Positions 1 to 11,578 of a stretch of 64,000 nucleotides of DNA are shown here, one piece after another (the stretch's first letter is position 1; every line of letters starts with the position of its first letter). Source of the stretch: Tupaia tana (taxonomy: Eukaryota; Chordata; Mammalia; Scandentia; Tupaiidae). A model generated the notes under the pieces. The model had not been told where the DNA came from. It was given only the letters and a program-made list of their open reading frames with translations, and made no database searches. Both the position numbers and the translations under genes were made by a program. The stretch covers positions 9,206,320 to 9,270,319 of the forward strand of contig JAKSZU010000018.1 of NCBI GenBank assembly GCA_026018925.1. Direction: 5' to 3'.

Positions 1-929
1 AAATGTAAACAATATGCATAGAGAAAACCTCTCAGATGAAAAATCCACATACATTTTTAGCGGCCGTCAGACTGAATGCAAATGGCTTTGGAAAATATAA
101 GTGGTTGGCTTTTTAATATCAAAGCAAATCACAGCCTTTTCTCTAACACTAAAAACACTGCTGCTCTAGAAAGAAGTAAGTAACTAAATAAAGTAGGCAG
201 CTGATTTTCAGCATGCAAAAGTCATTGCCTTTGCCCTGACCTTAGAAGCAATGTCATACTTCTAGAAATGTCAAAGAGGGGAGCGCTTGGGAGGATCAGG
301 AATGCTGCTGTGTTTTAAGACTCTCTCACAAAACAATGTACTCTGTGTGTTAGGGGAAAAGAAGCAATTAAAAAAAATAAAATAAAAGAGTTGGTGCAGC
401 CCACAAATGAAGCCCTGTAACGTCAGGGCTTTGAAATTGCTCAGCCTCAGTTGTTTTCCAAGTCAACGCACTCGCAGTCTGCCTAAAAGAAAGAAGTCAA
501 TAGGGAGAAAATAAATAGAGCATTTCCAGAACTCACCCAGCAGCTTGGAAAACTGTCTGCTTACTATTACACAGTTTTAACATGTCATAATCATTTTCAC
601 AGTAAAGATACTCTTCCTGCAGTTTAGACCAAGAATGCATGACTAATTTTAACCACTTGTGCAAATCTCCTAATGGAAATTTCAAACAGCTTTTATGGAT
701 TAGGGTTTCGTAAACTGTATGGAGAGCAGCAACGTTGACTGGTCAATGCCTAATGGGTTACTGAAGAGCGGTGGGTCATTGCCGAGTCCTTATGGAAACT
801 AGAATTCCTGCTGGCCCTACAGGCACAGTACACCACACGTACCAAAGAGAAAACCAAGTATGTGGAAAACACAGACAAATGATAAGGGCAGGCAGGTGGT
901 TCCTGTGCTGATCTTTCATTTATTTATTT
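1..929. other. Unique noncoding sequence, no gene seen
   Basis: AT-rich single-copy sequence without a recognisable repeat, long open frame or splice-flanked exon. The part from about 430 to 800 is the most complex, but nothing in it identifies a function. Confidence 0.5.
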
Positions 930-1172
930 TTTGAAACATTTTTTGCTACATAGCGCACGTGTTTTCTGGAGAGACAGAGACAAAAAAAAGTGGGAAATCA
1001 GCACCCAAGGGGAATGGACGTGCCAGAATCCCATCTCCATTCTCCTCTCAGGATTTTGGGCAGACATGCACAGATGCCTGGTGTGAGTTTCAAGCCGCTA
1101 GGTCCAGCACTCGAACTGCAGTTGACCACGTGGGAGTCCAGTGCCTTAACCATCATGCCATCTGATGGCTCC
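930..1172 (-). mobile_element. tRNA-derived SINE, long form, antisense
   Basis: Read on the minus strand it has the SINE head (A-box-like segment, then a B-box region near 1115-1125), the middle body and the CT tract, seen here as GAGAGACAGAGA near 970. The T-rich run at the left is the copied poly-A tail. It is diverged and has lost most CpGs, so it is an older copy. Two short open frames inside it are by-products. Confidence 0.85.
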
Positions 1173-1842
1173 TCTGTGTTGACATTTTAAGCCTCACCAG
1201 AAAGTAGTGGAGATGAGAACTCTCTGGAGGTTCTCCTAAGTGATGTCGCTAAGTAAGAATCATCAAACGCTAAGGTGGAAAGCCTTGTTCCCATTTTATA
1301 GACGGAAACTGAGGCTCGGAGAGGTTAGATCATTGTTCCAAGGAAGCATCATACTAGCAATTTAAAAAATAAAATAAAAATCCCTACTGCCAATTTCCAC
1401 CATGACAGGCCTGGGCTGAACAGCACCTAGTGAAGTAAAACAGATGGCAGAGAGGTCCATGAATCAGTTCACCCAGAGGTAGCTGGTGGCGAGTTACACA
1501 ACCATGTGAAATACCCTTCATGCCGCTGCACTGTGTACTCAAAAAGGGTGAAAAGGTAAATCTTATGCTATGCCTACTTTAACACAGTATTTAAAAAGAA
1601 TAATAAGTTCAAAAACTCTTTTCCACTGAAATTGAGAAGGCCACGGTCATGTGACAGGAACATCACGTTACACCCAATTCTGTGCCCACAACATGCCAAA
1701 ACTCAGACAAAAACATGAAAGCAAATTCATCCCCGTCAGGAGGTCAAAATCAGTGACATAGTTGGAAACACACACCTTGGGTTTTTTTGTTTTGATTTAT
1801 TTCTCCCCAGTCTAAGAAATTCAGGCATTTGGAGTTTCTGGG
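1173..1842. other. Noncoding sequence with one MIR fragment
   Basis: Apart from the MIR piece near 1288-1372 this stretch is unremarkable; no gene or RNA feature is visible. Confidence 0.5.
1288..1372 (-). mobile_element. MIR fragment, antisense
   Basis: The run CCCATTTTATAGACGGAAAC followed by TGAGGCTCGGAGAGGTTAGA is the reverse complement of the MIR core (CTGTAAAATGGG side). Confidence 0.75.
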
Positions 1843-2010
1843 CTTTTTTTTTTTGCTATAGGGCTCATGCGCTCGCCACAAAAACAGAGAGAGACAGAGA
1901 GACAGAAAGCGAGAAATCTCCCCCCCAGGGAGGATGGCCATGCCGCAATCCCTTCTCCTCCATTCTTTTCTCGGGATCTGCACATGCGCCTGTCCCCTGT
2001 GAGCTGTCCT
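1843..2010 (-). mobile_element. tRNA-derived SINE, long form, 5'-truncated, antisense
   Basis: The tail end (T run, TTTTTGCTATAGGGCTC), the CT tract and the palindromic block near 1921 are present. The tRNA-like head that should lie at the right is missing or unrecognisable after about 2005, as expected for incomplete reverse transcription. Confidence 0.75.
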
Positions 2011-2039
2011 CAAGACCTTTTCTTGGTCCCTCAGATCCC

Positions 2040-2192
2040 CATGGAGAGAGGGGAGAAGGAACGAGGGAGGTGCTGGGAGGTGGGTGTACCAGGTGGAGCC
2101 CTATGGAAAGGGGTAGGTGGAGAGAAGTGGGGGAGCAAAGTGCAGGAGGGAGAAGGGGGAGGTGGAGAGAGGGGAAGCAGGGAGAGGGGCCT
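2040..2192. repeat. Purine-rich (GGGAGA)n-like tract
   Basis: Irregular G/A-rich low-complexity DNA. Open frames on both strands here (glycine/arginine or serine/proline rich) reflect composition, not a protein. Confidence 0.7.
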
Positions 2193-2290
2193 GGGCTCCA
2201 ACTCCAGTGCTGCCCCGTACCAAGTGACCACCAGACCTTCAGCCTCCTCATCTGTCAAATGAGAGATGACTTTTGAAGATTGAAGAGAAA
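2193..2290 (+). mobile_element. MIR fragment, sense
   Basis: GGGCTCCAACTCCAGTGCTG, then CCTCCTCATCTGTCAAATGA, follow the sense MIR core order (Cys/Ser-rich head remnant, then CTCATCTGTAAAATGG). Confidence 0.7.
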
Positions 2291-2317
2291 AGAAGGGAGG
2301 TGACTGAATAACCATGG

Positions 2318-2600
2318 CCAACGTCTACAGGGCACCTCCCTACACACCAGGGCTAGCTAGTGGCTAAGGGAGCCCGAGCCCTCATGTCCAGATCCCACAT
2401 GGGACATTCCATCACGCATTTCCTTCTCACAACCACCCCATGAGCTAAGTACTCTCGTTCTTTCTGCTATGAAGAAAGGAGATTAGCACAGAGAGGTCGA
2501 AAACTTGCCCAAGGTCACACAGTTACACCTTGCAGAAACTGGATTCAAACCCAGGCATCCTGGCTCCAAGCACCGATCATCCCAGGACAATGGATTTTCT
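2318..2600 (-). mobile_element. MIR, antisense, with a short insertion
   Basis: It starts with a match to the MIR 3' side (ACAGGGCACCTCCCTACACA). It continues at about 2406 with CTCACAACCACCCCATGAG and runs to AAGGTCACACAGTTACACC. The 55 bp between about 2350 and 2405 do not fit MIR and resemble a decayed SINE head. Confidence 0.75.
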
Positions 2601-2754
2601 AGAACAGCATCCATGAAAGGCCCTTAATAAATACCAATTTGTTGCCCTCGTGTGGCCTCTGAGATTCTTTCTACCATAGGTCCTTTGGGTCAGTTTTTAA
2701 TAAACTTCAATCCTCTGGGTGTTGTGCTGTTTAGTTTTCCTCCATTAGTTGGAA

Positions 2755-2812
2755 ATGACACAATAAATATTCATTAAGTGCCCACTCTGTGCCAAGTGCC
2801 TTCAAGTGACGG
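2755..2812 (-). mobile_element. MIR/L2-like 3' fragment, antisense
   Basis: AATATTCATTAAGTGCCCAC and TCTGTGCCAAGTGCC match the antisense end of MIR/L2-type elements. The fragment is short, so the exact family is uncertain. Confidence 0.5.
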
Positions 2813-3122
2813 CCTCATCCCCAACTCCTAGTTCTAGAGACAGAGCACCCTGAGGCAGAGCACTGTGCTAGTGCAGGGGCTGTAACGCACTGTGGAACAC
2901 TCAGTGTCCTGTCTCCGCAGCTGCCTCACTCTCCAAGACCAGGAAAACCTGGTACTATGTGATGACAGTGCTCCCGCCCTTCCCAATTGTCTCCCTCACA
3001 GGGAGGAGACAGTGCCACCCTCAGTGGAGACCCACTGTCTTAGCAAACAAGAATACAAGAGAGATGACCCTGTGGGTGGTACTCTGGGGCCCAGACCGAC
3101 ACACTAAATGAACAGAGTACAG
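2813..3122. other. Unique noncoding sequence
   Basis: No repeat or gene recognised. A 71-codon open frame (2892-3107) has no motif and no splice context; I treat it as chance. Confidence 0.5.
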
Positions 3123-3412
3123 AATTCCATCATATTCAGGGACCAGCAGATGGCATAATGGTTATGTTGTTGGACTCACATGTAGTTGACCATGGTTCAA
3201 GTCTCAGACACAGCAGCTTATAAAACTCACTCCAGGCACGTGTGTGTGCTTGCCCAACATCCTGAGAGGAGAATGGAGAAGGGATTGTGGTGTGGCCATC
3301 CCCCCCAGGGGGTGATTTCTCACTTTCTACCTCTCTTTGTTTCCCCAGAAAGCACACATGCCCTATAGCAAAAATATCTCTCCAAAAAAAAAAAAAAATT
3401 CCATCAAATTCA
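3123..3412 (+). mobile_element. tRNA-derived SINE, long form, with target-site duplication
   Basis: The element spans 3139-3396: head starting GGACCAGCAG, B-box-like GGTTCAAGTC, body with CCCCCCAGGGGG, CT tract, ATAGCAAAAAT and poly-A. The flanks AATTCCATCATATTCA (3123-3138) and AATTCCATCAAATTCA (3397-3412) are a 16 bp target-site duplication with one mismatch. This shows L1-type retroposition. Confidence 0.92.
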
Positions 3413-3542
3413 AAGGTGATTTGGAAATGGCCAGAAGATAAAAGAGCTTGAAGAAAAGTAAACCTCCATCTGGTGGAGGGTGCAGATGTCAGTGGCCAGA
3501 AAAGAAAGTAGTTGATCTGGCCTCTTTAGGAAATAGGATCAA

Positions 3543-3792
3543 GGGCCAGCCCGGTAGCCTAGTGGTTAAGAGAGCCAGCTCTCACATGGCTGACTGTAGT
3601 TCAAACCCTAGCCCCAGTGGCTTGAAAAACCCACCAGGCACGTGTGAGTGCATGCCCCAAATCCTGATGAGATGGAGAAACAGAGAAGGAAGGACCGCAG
3701 CACAACTGTGTCTTGTTGGGGGAAGCTTTCTCCTTCTCCCTCAGGACTCACCTCTGTCATGGGAAGACACGCTCTGTTTTAAAACAAGGCCC
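3543..3792 (+). mobile_element. tRNA-derived SINE, diverged long form
   Basis: The head GGGCCAGCCCGGTAGCCTAG keeps an A-box-like core and TTCAAACCC as B-box remnant, then the GGCACGTGTGAGTGCATGCC body. The 3' half is heavily diverged. Confidence 0.75.
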
Positions 3793-5194
3793 CCAGTATG
3801 CCCCTAGTCATAGCAGAGAGATACAGAAGATAGGGCAAGATGGGAGAAAATTCATTTAGTACCCTACCATTTCTTGTTTCCTGTTTACAAAACAAGCGAG
3901 AGACGCAAGTGAGACTTAAAAAGAAGTCGGAGAAGAAAGGGGACAGGGGAGCTTTGCTTTCCAGAATTCAGAATATGAGAATGCCTGTGCATATACATAT
4001 AATAATAATAATCATATAATAATGAAAAAATGGGACTAACACTGGAAGGACTTTCATAGGTTAACAGTATTTTGACAACAAATGTTCATATTTCATTTGA
4101 AATTTATGAAACCTTTGTGCTTGTAATCCCACAAGCAGCAACGTGGAAAATGAAAGAAGCAGGCAGTCTAGATTAATACTACTTTGCTTCCTATTGGAAG
4201 GACATTTGAAAGAAGAAGCTTGCTTTATCTATTCCCTCTTTTTACAGTCCCGGTATTGGAACCAACTGGGGCTTCTAAGATTGGCTGGGAAATATTCATC
4301 GTTGTGTTATTAATTTATGGGAAACTGAAGGACCCACCTCGCGGTTTAAGTAGGCCATTTAGAAACAGCAAGAAATAGTGTGAGGATACATGGCAGAACG
4401 CAGAGGGGAAAACATGGAGTGGGGGTGTTCGGGGTTGAAGTCGAGAGCAGGAAGAGTACCTTCTGTAAAAGCTGTAATCGCTGCTATTCTAATAAAGCGT
4501 TCTTATGAGAAAAAGCAATCTGCTCGTGTATGAATTCTCCCATATGCTTCCATCCTTTCATGGTCTAGAAGGCCATGTCAGTAATTTCCAGTACTTACAC
4601 GGGCATGCAGGGTGCCTTTGCTGGTTAATGTGAATAAATGGGCTGGATTTACTGTTTTTCTAATGCTCGATATACACACTATGCAGGCTGCTACCAGAAG
4701 CAAAGTGAAATTTATGGGTTTGCACTGAATTTCAAATGGCTGCAGGAGCGACGCGAGGGAAAGAAGACTGACGTGTTGTGTAACATTTCTCAGTGAAGGC
4801 TGCTTCTGCCTTGACAAAATGAAGGGTCTTGTTTGAGAAGAGGGAGCGACAGCGTCCTAAGAAGGTGGCTCAATTTGCAGAGTGTGTGTGGAAGTGGCAC
4901 GTACACAAGGTCACCCTGCACAGGTCTCCCGGGGATTCCTCTGGGCCCAGCCCTAACCCTTGACCTTCCCATTTCTAAACCATCTTCAAATCCTGATTTT
5001 TTTTTGCAGGGAGCCTCCTAGCCAGCTGGAAAGAGTAAACTTCTCAGATCAACAAGCTCCACTGACTGGTGCTAAGATCACATGATTTCACTTTGAGCAT
5101 CTTAAACCAGACCTTGAGAGTGGAGAAGAGGGTATTCTCAGCTTGGCAGGTCACCCGTGGTGTGAAGGGAAGGATGAACCACACCTTCCCCTGA
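3793..5194. other. Unique noncoding sequence, no gene seen
   Basis: Single-copy, moderately AT-rich DNA. Short open frames (for example 64 codons at 4184) lack recognisable motifs. No repeat recognised. Confidence 0.45.
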
Positions 5195-5420
5195 CCAGCA
5201 CTTCTCAACACCGGATCATCGGTGCCACCGACACTGGGCCTGCCCCACTCACTGCAGGGTGTTTAGCACATCCCAGCTGCCTCACCCACCAGATGCCAGG
5301 AGCAATGCCCCTCACACAAACCCCCGTCCTGTCATTTTCAGGACAACCAAAACTGTCTCCAGATACTGCCAAATGTCCCCTGGGAGTCAACTGCCTCTCC
5401 ACTGCCCTGGAATAAGGCCC
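5195..5420 (-). mobile_element. MER5A (hAT-Charlie nonautonomous DNA element), antisense
   Basis: The order CACTTCTCAAC, GCAGGGTGTTTAGCACATCC, CACCAGATGCCAGGAGCA, AACTGTCTCCAGATACTGCC, AAATGTCCCCTGGGAGTC is the reverse complement of MER5A. A 90-codon frame inside is a by-product. Confidence 0.9.
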
Positions 5421-6814
5421 CTCACCTGAAATGACCAGTTCGTTCTGTGTAGACTTCAAACAAAGAAGAGTCTTTTTTTTTTTTTTAAATGGTATATATG
5501 TACATATGTACATGGTTGGGGATTATTTAGAAAAATAATAAAAGAAGCTGAAAAACTGAGACTGAAACAGGGATCTATCGTGTCTGACAGAGCAAGCCGG
5601 GCAAGTGCCGCATACTTTCGCAATAAGCTCGGACGTAATAAAGGAAATGAAGGGGAAATTAGCTGAGGTAGGGAGGTGCGCCCCTGAGGTATACAGCGGG
5701 ATGTGTGTGGGTGGTAGTGGGGGGAGCACACTCTTTGGGGGCTGCACTTTTAGAAACATGGTGAAAATCAGGAAGTGGGAATCACCAATACTCAGCCACA
5801 AAACCAGCACGGCAGTCAAGCTCTGAGCTGAGAACCCGAGAGGAGGACAAATAATCGCTTTTTAACGTGCACATTAACTACACCAAAGCAGCGTCCGTTT
5901 ACAAGCATCTTGCTGAACCTTCAGAAGAGAGAGATCTAAAAGGTTGCTGGCAAGCTCTAGATAGCAAATAAAAATGAAAAATATGATGCCCATATGGCTG
6001 GGCTTTCAAACTCTTCCCTGAACATACCCTTCACAGCAAAGGCCTTACCCAGGGGTAAACCGATGGCTAAAGACACTTGTTCTGTCTTTACAACATCATG
6101 CAAAGGGTGCCTCTAAATGATATTCATGCTTATTTTGACTGTAAGAAACACATTGTATTCACCCAGAAAGTTGATTCTTTAGGAAAATGTGCCTTGATTT
6201 CCTGTGACTTCTAATAAATGCTGGCACTGTCACTGCCCCAGGGAAAATTGGGATATCCATACTCCAGTTTAAGAAGCATGAAATTAAAATGGTTTTCTTG
6301 TTTCACAGGGCTCATGTAAGACACAGGCACGGGGCTTCACTGGGACCTGAGTCCTTCAACTCATTTTTTCCCTCAACTTAAAATTTGATAAACATGGCAT
6401 TGAGGGCTGCAGGCATGCAGCCCTTGAAGTTGGAAAGGCGTGGCAATAAACCTACAGGTGTTACTCTTAAGAGTTCCTTAGATGGCTTCCCCCAAAGGCA
6501 GGTGTTCTTAATGAACAAATGTCGGCCAGGAGCCGGCCACTTTGTGGTGGCCATTGCTCTTCTGAGCTTCCTTGTAAACTGAAGAGTGAAGTTGATCAAA
6601 ACAAAATCTAAAAGCCCATGCATGCTTTGGTGGGGATTGCAGCTTTGGGAGCCAGTAAAGAAGCCATGGTTTCTTACAGTCTATTAAAAACAAAAGCCAA
6701 ACCAAACCATACAAAATACCTCTCTTTCTAATAATAAGAAGGATCTTAGAAGACAAACGCTGTTGCCTTTGCCCACTTACTGTTATGATCGGGAGAAACA
6801 GACCATGTAAATAA
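5421..6814. other. Unique noncoding sequence
   Basis: No repeat family recognised apart from a T run at 5471-5484. Open frames of up to 98 codons occur on both strands without motifs. The stretch 5830-6330 is AT-rich and single copy. Confidence 0.45.
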
Positions 6815-6985
6815 AACTTTGGGAGTTAGTCTGGGGTTCAAGTTCAACCTCACTCTCTCTCTAGCACACCGTTTCCTTTTTTATAAACTGGGGGCTAGTA
6901 ATACCTCTCCCGACAGGGCTACAGCAAGGGTTAATTGAGAGGATGCTTGACAAAGCACTTGGCAGGCCTACTTAAGGGTTTTCTT
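6815..6985 (+). mobile_element. MIR, sense
   Basis: GGGGTTCAAGTTCAACCTCA, TTTATAAACTGGGGGCTAGT, GGGTTAATTGAGAGGATGC and AAAGCACTTGGCAG follow the full sense MIR order from core to 3' part. Confidence 0.85.
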
Positions 6986-7796
6986 TTATGCCATCCTCGT
7001 CATGTAATACACAACTTTTGAAGATAAAATGACTGTAACTCTTTCGCAGGGAAAGAGCTCACCAAAATCAGACAGTCGGCACTGAGACTCAGGAGTGGCT
7101 TCCTCCTCCAGGGAGTCTGAAGTCTGGAGTCATACACAGCGGAAGCAACAGCAACGCAGCTGGAATTCCAGGCCTTGGTGTGCGTCCATCCCCCATTGTA
7201 TAAGCACCAGGGGAAATACTATGCTTGTGCTTTTATGAACCTTGAAAGCAATAAAGACTTGTATTCAAAGCACTCTTACTTTCAAAAAGAAGTCATTAAT
7301 ACATTTTATGAAGTCAGAGCCCATTAGTGAAGATGTACTGAATGTGTCTACTCAGTGGGGATCATCAAAGGGGGTCGAGGAGTGGCGTTGCCCATATAGA
7401 TTGGGGCCTGGTTTTACGAATGATAATGTCTACAGAAATCTGAACACAAAGGCTCCGGCCACCTGCGCTATCGGCAAAACCCTGAGTATTGATGTGGTGT
7501 TAAGAGACAGCATTGAGTCATCCTGGGTAGGCTGATGGGTGCTTTCAAATGGACTTGTGTGTGCTATGTTCTACTGTGTGGTTTGTATGGAATCGCTGGC
7601 AGTGCTTAAATAATTCAGGGTCTTCATGGTAGAAGGTTATTCATGCATGCATACAGACCATGCCAGGAAAATGCCTAGATGGAAGAGGAAGACAAAGAAC
7701 CAGGTCAGGAGTATCTTTCTGAATTGAATTTGGGATTATGAATTCATTCATATATGTACCCTACTTCCACTGAATGCCTTCATATTTTCATTCAAC
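6986..7796. other. Unique noncoding sequence
   Basis: No repeat recognised. A 97-codon open frame at 7242-7535 has no start context, splice context or motif that would support a gene. Confidence 0.45.
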
Positions 7797-7814
7797 ATTT
7801 TTTTTTCTTTCTCT

Positions 7815-7846
<32 letters not shown>

Positions 7847-8085
7847 GTTAATAATAGACTAAGTGTATGCATGGAAGAGAGAGAGAGAAGCACCTTCATT
7901 AGGGTCGCATGGTGGTGTGATCTCCTTTCTCCAGCCTGTGCTCCTGAGGATTCTGAGCACGCTCACATGTGCCCAGCACTTTCTGAAGCCAACCCAACAA
8001 CCCTAAGCCAGAGGGTTGGCCACGTGGCTTCTAGTCTTGCAGGGCACTTGCGTTACTGCTGCACTGTTGCAGCTAACCCAACAGT
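7797..8085 (-). mobile_element. Older divergent tRNA-SINE copy, antisense, long T run
   Basis: The T run at 7820-7846 is the tail. GGAAGAGAGAGAGAGAAGCA is the CT tract reversed, and CTCCTGAGGATTCTGAGCA and GTGTGCCC-like segments match the SINE body loosely. The head end is poorly defined. Confidence 0.55.
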
Positions 8086-8100
8086 ATTTCTTCTCCTTAC

Positions 8101-8298
8101 TTTTTTTTAAACAATTATTTGTTCAGTTTTATTTATTATTATCATTATTTTTGAATTTGCTATGGCACATGTACTCACCAGAGAAAGGCAGGGGTGCGGG
8201 TGTGGGGAAGTGAGAAAGCAAGCCTCCAGGTCTGGGACTCGAATCACAGTTGGCCATGTGGGAGTCCAGTGTCTTAGCTACCACAACACCTGCTGGCT
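8101..8298 (-). mobile_element. tRNA-derived SINE, short form, antisense
   Basis: On the minus strand: head ending in the B-box region (8232-8245), then directly GGCTTGCTTTCTCACTTC without the body and palindrome of the long form, then the CTCTGGTGAGTACATGTGCC tail and A/T-rich end. The same junction is seen in four other copies in this window. Confidence 0.85.
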
Positions 8299-8984
8299 GC
8301 TCAACAAACATCTCTTAATCTCTTACATGACCAAATATGAACGATATATCTGACAACACGTGATCCTGATGCTAAAACCCTTGGCAGTGTAGTGGGCAGA
8401 GTGTTAAGGGAAAAAAAAAAAGTATCCTGGCATTTGTTAAAATGGTAAGAAAGACTTTGTTCAGGATTACTGTGATAGGTACTGAGGCTATTGTAACAGG
8501 GGAGAGAGGGTTCAACTGTGAAAGAAAGAAAGGAAGACAGCTGGGAACTGGGAGCCAAGGAGCAGAGTGGAGTACGGTGCTAAGTGGACAGCAAATCACC
8601 AAGAGGAGGCAGCAAGGGTGGGGAGATTCTCTCTGAACAGACTTAGCAGGACTCTTGTTAAGCTTGGGCTATGAGTACCTGGCAAGGGCAGGGGTCAAAG
8701 GTTGAGACCTATCAGAGAAGCAGGCTCAGAGAAGAGCAACTGAAGCTTACTCAAGGAGACACTCTTTCCACAGAGAACAGGGAGGGTAAAACTTGACACA
8801 GGACACTAAGAGATTCAGAAAAGCATTCTCTAAGAGACAGGATGCTTGTGGTATCTGGGGGAGCACGAGAAGAAATTGGCAAAGGGAAATACAGGGCAAG
8901 CAGACAGCATAGCATATGCAAAGTACAGTCTGGTCACTTTCCAATGGTTAGACGTGGCTTGAATAGGATTTCGCAACAGGATCA
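8299..8984. other. Noncoding sequence, possibly a decayed LTR
   Basis: Purine-rich sequence (8500-8850) with a general LTR or internal-ERV appearance, but I cannot align it to a family. Short antisense open frames have no motif. Confidence 0.3.
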
Positions 8985-9490
8985 CTACTGACACTTTGGG
9001 CCTGGATGATTCTTTGTTGCTGGTGAGGTGGAGAGGAGTTGGGTTGTCCTGTGCATTTTCTTTTATTTTATTTTTAAGAGAGATTTTTGCTTTAGGGCTC
9101 GTACACTTGCTGGAGAGACAGAGAAGGACAAATAGAAAGTGAGAAATCCTCCCCAAGGGGAGATGGCCACACCACAATCCCTCTCCTTCATTCTCATCTT
9201 GGGATCTTGGGCATGCATGTACATGCACCAGGCTGAGTTTTAAACTGCCAGGTCCAGGACTTGAACTGTGGACTATGTGGAAGTCCAACAAGGTAACCAT
9301 TACACCACCTGCTGGTTCCTTCCTATGCATTTTAAAACTTTGAACGGCATTCCTGACCTTAACCCACTATATGCCAGTAGAACTCTCCTTTACCTTCACC
9401 CCCACTCCCCCCAAATTTTGGCAACCCCAAATGCCTCCAGATACCAACAAATTTCACTTTAGGGACAAACCTGCTCCTTGAGAAGCAGCG
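8985..9490 (-). mobile_element. MER5A, antisense, split by a SINE
   Basis: The left part is 8985-9060 (GACACTTTGGGCCTGGATGA, TTCTTTGTTGCTGG, CCTGTGCATTTT). The right part is about 9334-9490 (CCCACTATATGCCAGTAGAA, CAAATGCCTCCAGATACCAA). The two parts join in register when the SINE at 9061-9318 is removed. Confidence 0.88.
9061..9318 (-). mobile_element. tRNA-derived SINE, long form, inserted in MER5A
   Basis: Complete antisense copy: T-rich tail, GCTTTAGGGCTC, CT tract, CCTCCCCAAGGGGAGATGG block, head ending CACCTGCTGGTTCC. It is flanked by TCCTGTGCATTTT (9047-9059) and TCCTATGCATTTT (9320-9332), a 13 bp duplication with one mismatch that also belongs to the MER5A sequence. Confidence 0.92.
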
Positions 9491-9789
9491 GGTCAGAGGA
9501 TAGGTGTAGGATGTGAGCAGGGCAGGGAGGACAGCTGGCTTCAGGGAAGATAGAACACATACTAAGACTAAAGTTTATGTAATGAATGCAGAATCTCCCA
9601 GTCTTTAAATATAGTGATTTAATGTGCAATAGAGGGAGAAAAAATAGAAATACAGTGAGTTAATGCACAGGGACCTAGAAAAAGTTAGGTTTGTCAGAAT
9701 CTTACTTTAAAAAAAATTAAAGACAAGTAGAAACTAATACAATGAGTCATTGCAAATTATCTTTGTCAATTAAGATTTCTGGGAAACTT

Positions 9790-9996
9790 TCTTTTCATTT
9801 CTTCCATGGGGGCCGGGGTGGGAAGAATAAAGAGTCAGGGAGTAGGCACCTCCAGTAGGATCTCCATGCCACAATCCAGTCCCAGCCTCGGCCAGCCGGG
9901 ATCATTGGTACATGTATACTCCCAGAGTGTACAGGAAGACCTCGGAACACCCAGCCTCACAGAGTGCTCTGTTACCACTGAGCCACCAGCTAGCCT
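9790..9996 (-). mobile_element. Older divergent tRNA-SINE copy, antisense
   Basis: CTCCATGCCACAATCCAGTC resembles the body, GGTACATGTATACTCCCAGA the variable part, and TACCACTGAGCCACCAGCTAGCC the reversed head. It is too diverged to assign to the long or short form. Confidence 0.55.
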
Positions 9997-11294
9997 GAAT
10001 TTTCCTATTGTCCATTAACAACCAAGGAAGAAGATGACATAAAAAATAAAACTGTTTTCTAGGGCTTAACGAATCAACTATTTTCAAACTTGTACATGTC
10101 TTATCATTGTTATCTGAACTAAGGCCTCATTTTTACTTAATTTTCAGTTTATATTCAAAATGCATTTCTATTGCAGAAAACACTAAAGTGTTTTTAAAAA
10201 TTAAAAATAACAATTCCTAGTCTGTGTGCTTAAACTGTGGCTCTGTGACATTCTATGGAGATTTCAAACATTACTTACTAGTTTAAAATAATACTTCAGT
10301 GGCAATTAGCAGCAAAGAAGGTAGCAAGTTCATCTGTACTATACGAGATCTGACCCCATTGGCATTTTTTCTTTTTTGTTTTAATTTTATTATTATTTTT
10401 TTTTTACCTTTAGCACAATTAGCAAAAGAAAGGGAGTTGGCTACTTAACATGCCTTTCTAGCTAATTTTTAATCTGTTCTAATGCATGAATTTAAAAATG
10501 CCTACTTGAGAGCTTCTGGGATTACTAAATAATAAACCCTGAAGGTTCCGAAATCTGGTTAATAGTCAGACCTGCAGAATATGAAATATAGTGTTAATTT
10601 AGAATAACATAATGCCTAAAAATGAAGCGAGTTAGGTCTAATTGAGCTATGAAGCGCTTGCCTTGTATTGTGTAATAGAGGCTGTGCTAACCCTGGGTTG
10701 CCGAGCTATAGATAACCATTACTCTTAGCAAATATGTTTATTGGGGTCTCTCTCTCTTCATTACCCAACCTCATAAAGTATATGTCTGCATATTCCGATA
10801 AAACATAAAACGGCAAGGCAGAGTCACAATTAGGACGCTGTGAGAAGCTGCATCATAAAACGGTATCTGTCTGCAAATGATTGTTCACTTAACCATGATA
10901 AATATTTATCAGCATGCAATAGAACAAACCCTTTAAACAGCGAGAGCCCACATGGAAAATGAAGGCGGACGTCCACATTTTCAATGCTCTTCTTTGGTAG
11001 GCAAGCCCTGTAACCTACAGCATGATTCGACGTGCTGCGAGGACTTTGATTTTCTATTCTAAGAGTAGCACAGGAACATCGAGAACATACTGACTTCGTA
11101 GTTCCAACATCTACTTGAAAAGCAAGTTGGATTTACTGTTACACTGTACATGAGGACACGTGAACTGGACGAACAGGATGCTAAAGCAAACCATGCTAAT
11201 CTGGGAGGTTATTCAAGGCATAACCTTTTATATTGTCAGTGCTCTCAATGGAAAATGTTTCACATGATAAAATAAAGATGAAAATAAACCCCTT
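9997..11294. other. Repeat-free AT-rich block, candidate conserved noncoding element
   Basis: About 1.3 kb without any recognised repeat, which is unusual in this window. The part 10440-11120 is compositionally complex, AT-rich and lacks open frames. It contains a perfect 16 bp palindrome, TGATAAATATTTATCA, at 10896-10911. A regulatory role is inference only. Confidence 0.4.
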
Positions 11295-11578
11295 GGGATC
11301 AGCAGTGGGCATAATGGCTATGTTGCTGGACTCCCATGTAGTTGACCGCAGTTCAAGTCCCAGACACAGTGGTTTAAACTCACGCCGGGTATGTGTGTAT
11401 GTGTGCCCAAGATTCCGAGAGGAGAATGGAGAAAAAGGGATTGCGGGATTGCAGCGTGGCCATCCCCCCAAGGGGGTGATTTCTCACTTTCTGTCTCTCT
11501 GTCTTTCTTTCTGTCTTTCTGGAGAGCACACATGCCCTACAGCAAAATGGAAAAAAAAAAAAGAAAGAAACCCCTTAA
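11282..11578 (+). mobile_element. tRNA-derived SINE, long form, with target-site duplication
   Basis: The body spans 11295-11562 and has head, GCAGTTCAAGTCCC B-box, CACGCCGGGTATGTGTGTA, palindromic block CCCCCCAAGGGGG, CT tract and poly-A. The flanks share AAACCCCTT on both sides (11286-11294 and 11567-11575). Confidence 0.9.

Noticed and set aside
1867..2321. Overlapping frames of 87-131 codons on both strands
   Set aside because: SINE plus purine-rich tract; composition explains them.
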